DNA from: Candidatus Uabimicrobium amorphum
Lineage (GTDB): Bacteria > Planctomycetota > Uabimicrobiia > Uabimicrobiales > Uabimicrobiaceae
Reading direction: 5' to 3'
Assembly (NCBI RefSeq): GCF_009002475.1
Contig: NZ_AP019860.1
Location: forward strand, 7,702,501 to 7,766,500
DNA: 64,000 bases
In this document: positions 60,769 through 64,000 of the stretch, piece after piece
Layout: each line of letters begins with the position of its first letter
Position numbering within the stretch: position 1 is the stretch's first letter
Notes under the pieces: model-generated
Told to the model about the DNA's origin: nothing
The model's input: the letters and a program-made list of their open reading frames with translations, nothing else
Databases searched by the model: none
Program-made: the position numbers and the translations under genes

Positions 60769-61755
60769 ATGTTTGCCCTAACAGATACCTTTACTCAAGA
60801 AACAGGGTTCCGCATTACGCCAATCAAGATGGAGGACGAAGGCTTTGTATTTCTTCCGAAAGAGCTCGAAAGCCAACTCGAATACAATAATCTTGCTAAA
60901 ACGGTTCGTCACAGTGAGTCTTTCATTGAAAATGTAGAATACATCATTTTACGTGGTTCTAAACTCAAGTCTTTCAAGGAGTTACTTAACAGAGCCAATA
61001 CTATTGGCCCTGTTATGGCGGATTATCCACAAAAACAATCTCGCTCAGCAGTTTTACTCACAGAAGCGGGTTTATACACCGCTCTGTTTCTTTCTCGTAA
61101 ACCTGATGCTCAACAATTTCGACGTTGGATTACCTGCGAAGTTTTGCCCTCTATTCGCCAGACAGGCATGTATAAAACTTCCCAGAATGCAGTAACTTCT
61201 CTGGAGATGTTTCAGTTATCGATAAAGGTTGATACGTTACACAAAACGGTACTCAATCAACACTCCATCATGCGTGATTTGTTGAAGATGCTCATGAAGC
61301 AAAATAACTTTCAGCAAAATACTATTGAAGTTTTACAGAATATAGAAGCAAGACTATCTGAGTCGCTCGCCCCCAGCATGTTTGATAATTGGAAAAAAAT
61401 AAACCATTTGATCGATGAGATTAGCAATACTTACGATCTTTCTGCTGAAGATAAGCAACGCTATATAGAAGAGTTATGCATGATACACAATGTGCATCTG
61501 CCGACAACCCCCATTAAACAAAAAACTTCTGAAATTTATGATCCAAAATCTGGCAAAACTCAAAAAATATCTGAACGACAAAAGAAAGCACTTTCCTACA
61601 TCAATAAAAATGGAAAGATTACTAACAAAGAATACCGTGAGCTATTTGCTGTAACCGACCGTACAGCTTTAAGAGACCTTAAGCAACTAGTAGAGAAGGG
61701 TTTACTACAAAAACAAGGACATCGTCGCAACAGCTGCTATGTAATACCCGTTTAA
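60769..61755 (+). CDS. Bro-N / antirepressor-like regulator with C-terminal winged helix
   Basis: This 328-residue protein has an N-terminal Bro-N domain (VFLPKELESQLEYNNLAKTVR, TEAGLYTALFLSRKPDAQQFRRWITCEVLPSIRQTG) as in phage antirepressors, then a coiled middle part, then a winged helix (ISERQKKALSYINKNGKITNKEYRELFAVTDRTALRDL). AAGGAAT precedes the ATG. Short iterated sites flank it on both sides, suggesting that it regulates itself and the secreted-protein operon at 61901. Confidence 0.85.
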   Translation: MFALTDTFTQETGFRITPIKMEDEGFVFLPKELESQLEYNNLAKTVRHSESFIENVEYIILRGSKLKSFKELLNRANTIGPVMADYPQKQSRSAVLLTEAGLYTALFLSRKPDAQQFRRWITCEVLPSIRQTGMYKTSQNAVTSLEMFQLSIKVDTLHKTVLNQHSIMRDLLKMLMKQNNFQQNTIEVLQNIEARLSESLAPSMFDNWKKINHLIDEISNTYDLSAEDKQRYIEELCMIHNVHLPTTPIKQKTSEIYDPKSGKTQKISERQKKALSYINKNGKITNKEYRELFAVTDRTALRDLKQLVEKGLLQKQGHRRNSCYVIPV

Positions 61756-61756
61756 A

Positions 61757-61798
61757 ATGTCTGAATAATGTCGGATTAAAAGGTAAAAATGTCAGATT
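61757..61798. promoter_or_regulatory. Three ATGTCNGAWT repeats after the Bro-N gene
   Basis: ATGTCTGAAT (61757), ATGTCGGATT (61768) and ATGTCAGATT (61789) are spaced 11 and 21 bases apart, on one face of the helix. They stand 100 bases before the secreted-protein operon. Confidence 0.7.
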
Positions 61799-61852
61799 TT
61801 GTTTGCATTTAAAATTTACAAAAAAAGATAGGTTATTTTTTTCTCTGCTGAC

Positions 61853-61886
61853 AGTAGATGGTAGAAAGTCATAACAAACATCTACT
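61853..61886 (+). promoter_or_regulatory. Leader stem-loop before the secreted-protein operon
   Basis: AGTAGATG (61853-61860) pairs with CATCTACT (61879-61886) across an 18-base loop. The 3' arm ends three bases before AAAGGAG of the 61901 gene, so the stem may influence translation or mark a binding site. Confidence 0.45.
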
Positions 61887-61900
61887 ATAAAGGAGAAAAA

Positions 61901-62902
61901 ATGCGAATATATACTATTCTGTTTGTACTTTTAAGTGTGTGTTTTGCTCAAGGCGATGCACAATACACTCCGTCCAAAATCGGTGATGAAGGTGTGATGA
62001 AAAATGTCTTTGAGCATGAAATCACTGTACGAACCGATGACGAAAATGAAAGCGTAAAAAAAGCTTTTACGTTTACCGCTCCTCAAGGATGGCGTATATT
62101 AAAACCAACGATTCATCTCATGGAAAGAACAGGTGAATCTAAAGCTTCATATCATTTCAGCGATGATGCCACACTAAAACACAGTGTACAGCATGAAAAA
62201 ACAAAAACGCATCAACTCATGCAACAACATCCTAACGTAACAAAGTTACGTTATCACCACCACATCTTATCCAAGATTGCGCAAAGCCACAAACAAGTGG
62301 TAATAACGTTACACGCAAAAAGCTCAGTAGGAATGTTTTCTTACTCTCCAGGTGTAATTACTGCGAAAGTCGATGTTGGTGTAATTTACGTTGGCGATGC
62401 TAAACACGTTGTTGAATCCATTAAAAAAGAGACAAAGCAACTCACACACCAAGCACCTAAAAAGCAGATAAAAAAAGTACATCCCCAGTCATATCTCGAC
62501 ATTATTACTGAGACCTCGTACTTACTTTCTTACAAGATGAAGAAAGATGAAGAGCAAGTGACACATTTTATCGGAGATTTGAAAAAATTTATGAAAAGTC
62601 ACTCTCTTAAGTCGGTAAAATTTGTTGTTGCCAACCAAGAACGTACGATGTTTTGCAACATTGTATACAATTTAACCTCAAACAAAGTCAACACCTTGCC
62701 TGTGCGCCAAAACATATACAACTTGTCCAGTTTTTTGAAACATGCAAACTTAGAAATACACATCAAAACACTAAACGAGATCGTGTACACACCTCACAAC
62801 TGGAAAAAAGTAAAGTCCAAAACCGCAATAGCGCACTTTCCATATCTTCACATTCAAGAACCAGGTGTAAACGTAATATACAAATCAGGAAAGGAGCACT
62901 AA
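61901..62902 (+). CDS. Secreted protein of unknown function, first of a pair
   Basis: This 333-residue protein has a signal peptide (residues 1-20, cleavage after FAQG) and AAAGGAG before the ATG. The mature part is rich in Lys, His, Ser and Thr and has beta-rich character (TAPQGWRILKPTIHLM, HHILSKIAQSHKQVVITLHA). I recognise no domain. It is translated with the next gene (stop TAA immediately followed by ATG), so the two probably act together outside the inner membrane. Confidence 0.68.
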   Translation: MRIYTILFVLLSVCFAQGDAQYTPSKIGDEGVMKNVFEHEITVRTDDENESVKKAFTFTAPQGWRILKPTIHLMERTGESKASYHFSDDATLKHSVQHEKTKTHQLMQQHPNVTKLRYHHHILSKIAQSHKQVVITLHAKSSVGMFSYSPGVITAKVDVGVIYVGDAKHVVESIKKETKQLTHQAPKKQIKKVHPQSYLDIITETSYLLSYKMKKDEEQVTHFIGDLKKFMKSHSLKSVKFVVANQERTMFCNIVYNLTSNKVNTLPVRQNIYNLSSFLKHANLEIHIKTLNEIVYTPHNWKKVKSKTAIAHFPYLHIQEPGVNVIYKSGKEH

Positions 62903-63454
62903 ATGAAGAGAATAATTATTCTCCTGATGGTTATTTGCAGCGTTTGGGCAAAAGACCTCGACAAACCTGAAGAGTACGCTGCTGACACCATTGACGGCCA
63001 CGCAGGCTACATTGCCAATAAATTTGATGATGAATCATTTGAGGATTGGCAGATAAAGTACCTCCGGGACTCTCTTGTTCAATGGTTAAAAGAAGAGTCT
63101 TTGAAGCATGTCTATATTGATGTTGTAAACACAGACTCGAAAGAAGTCGACTTTCGTACACGTTTCGACATCAAATACAGTAAAGATTTCAAAAGCGACT
63201 TCTGGCGCGATTTGAGCAAACTACGCCAAGACGCACGAAAGTTTTCCAAAGAGAATGAAGGAAAATCTTATAAGGTATCCATTCTGGTAGGCTTCAGTAA
63301 AAAGCACAGCAGTGCAAAAGGTTGGAGCCCTGCGAAAGGGTATCCTGGCATGAATAAATTCTCTGTAGACCGTGTAAAATCTCACAATGCCGTTTCGGTT
63401 GGTGGAATCAACATCAAAGGATCAACCGTCGGTATCACAATTCTTTCACCTTAG
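62903..63454 (+). CDS. Secreted protein of unknown function, second of a pair
   Basis: This 183-residue protein has a signal peptide (ILLMVICSVWA), AAGGAG upstream within the previous gene, and a mature part with many Asp, Lys and Trp residues and VKSHNAVSVGGINIKGS near the C-terminus. I recognise no family. It begins at the base after the previous stop codon. Confidence 0.68.
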   Translation: MKRIIILLMVICSVWAKDLDKPEEYAADTIDGHAGYIANKFDDESFEDWQIKYLRDSLVQWLKEESLKHVYIDVVNTDSKEVDFRTRFDIKYSKDFKSDFWRDLSKLRQDARKFSKENEGKSYKVSILVGFSKKHSSAKGWSPAKGYPGMNKFSVDRVKSHNAVSVGGINIKGSTVGITILSP

Positions 63455-63463
63455 TTTTCTTAC

Positions 63464-63483
63464 AACGGGGCCTTAGCCCCGTT
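63464..63483. terminator. Bidirectional terminator between convergent genes
   Basis: AACGGGGC (63464-63471) and GCCCCGTT (63476-63483) form a GC-rich perfect stem with a 4-base loop, ten bases after the secreted-protein operon and just after the end of the convergent pentapeptide gene. T-rich sequence follows on both sides. Confidence 0.75.
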
Positions 63484-63488
63484 ACAAC

Positions 63489-64000
63489 TTATTTATTTAG
63501 TCCTACAACATCTTTTAGATTTCCACAAACTCTTTGCTGCTCTTGAGTCATCTCGGTTTCGTAGAATCTTGCAGGTGATAAATAACTTGCTCCAAAGTTG
63601 GTGTTATCAACTTTTGCTCTTTCTAAGTTAACACGACGTAGCCGCGATCCTGAAAAGTTACTGCCTTCCAAACTACAACCTGAAAAATCAACTTCGTTTA
63701 AATCGCAACCTGAAAAATTGCATAGTTGCAATTTACACTCTTGGAAACTAGCTTTAACAAAGGAACAACCTGAAAAATCGCAACGTGATAGATTTGTATT
63801 AGCAAAGTCAAAACCGGAGAAATTAATGCCACGGAAACAATCGAAACCTTCACTTCGAAGATATTTAAAGTTTCCCGATCGAATTTCTACAGGAATATCA
63901 TCTTGATACATTTCCCACAGCTTTTTGTATTTTTTGTCACCTTTAACCAGTTCATTTTGTTTTTCTAGAAGTTCATTTTGTTTTTTTACAGCTTCAGCTT
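63489..64000 (-). CDS. Pentapeptide-repeat protein, start outside window
   Basis: The visible part ends at 63489. From about 63850 down to 63560 the sequence has repeated A/S-x-L/F-x-x units with a Phe at every fifth position (FSGCSFVKASFQECKLQLCNF and similar), typical of right-handed pentapeptide helices. Upstream of the first ATG (63911) the frame stays open to the window end and encodes a charged coiled coil with repeated KQNEL, so the protein is longer than the ATG suggests and is cut off at 64000. Function is unknown; such proteins often form rigid protein-binding rods. Confidence 0.8.
   Translation of the reverse strand, partial: AEAVKKQNELLEKQNELVKGDKKYKKLWEMYQDDIPVEIRSGNFKYLRSEGFDCFRGINFSGFDFANTNLSRCDFSGCSFVKASFQECKLQLCNFSGCDLNEVDFSGCSLEGSNFSGSRLRRVNLERAKVDNTNFGASYLSPARFYETEMTQEQQRVCGNLKDVVGLNK

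Overview
The window looks like chromosome from a low-GC, Gram-negative bacterium. It carries lipoprotein signals, TolC-type outer-membrane factors, three tripartite RND pumps, sigma-54 control, FHA-domain proteins and RND adaptors with WC-x2-H / S-x-C-x2-C repeats. I associate the last two with planctomycete-like (PVC) bacteria, but no rRNA or marker gene is present, so this placement is inference only. I saw no tRNA, rRNA or CRISPR array.

Region 1 (1-18.2 kb) is a copper-type metal response island. A minus-strand operon runs from a YHS-like lipoprotein through a CusB-like adaptor (metal-binding and two DUF3347-like domains), a large CusA-like pump, a membrane-anchored FHA protein and a TolC-like channel into a gene cut by the window edge. 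A second minus-strand operon holds a sensor kinase, a methyltransferase and a K+ channel-like protein. It is divergent from an NtrC-class response regulator. Two further YHS-like exported proteins (one fused to DUF2231) lie divergent from a lipoprotein-CopA operon. Sigma-54 (-24/-12) promoters precede these operons, together with paired sites TGGAAA-N5-TTTCCA. The best reading is one regulon driven by the local kinase/regulator pair.

Region 2 (18.2-22.3 kb) is the most novel part. A consensus sigma-70 promoter drives a 47-residue peptide with six regularly spaced cysteines and a read-through terminator. It is followed by a protein with a WHxFILFT signature, an ABC exporter with an extra N-terminal and zinc-ribbon region, and a DUF1854 protein. 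This looks like an uncharacterised Cys-rich peptide production and export cassette.

Region 3 (22.6-33.3 kb, minus strand) is a second metal island: a Zn/Cd/Pb-type P-type ATPase, a CadC-like ArsR repressor with two near-identical operators, an isoprenylcysteine methyltransferase-like membrane protein, a small Cys-rich secreted protein, an adaptor with nine Cys/His repeats, a CzcA-like pump, a TolC-like channel and a truncated HlyD-like remnant. Region 4 (33.4-43.2 kb, plus strand) is a third RND operon. It is interrupted by a group II intron and followed by a His-rich lipoprotein and a second FHA-membrane protein related to the one in region 1.

Region 5 (43.4-61.8 kb) is an accessory, mobile-element-like region: two serine recombinases, a tyrosine recombinase, an ArdC-like antirestriction protein, a PD-(D/E)XK-like protein with a degenerate active site, a replication-relaxation protein, a TraG/VirD4-like ATPase, a DnaC-like loader, an XRE regulator and a Bro-N regulator flanked by short iterated operators. 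Many genes at 45.2-58.1 kb lack Shine-Dalgarno sequences, unlike the metal islands. Region 6 (61.9-64 kb) holds two secreted proteins of unknown function and a pentapeptide-repeat protein cut by the window end.
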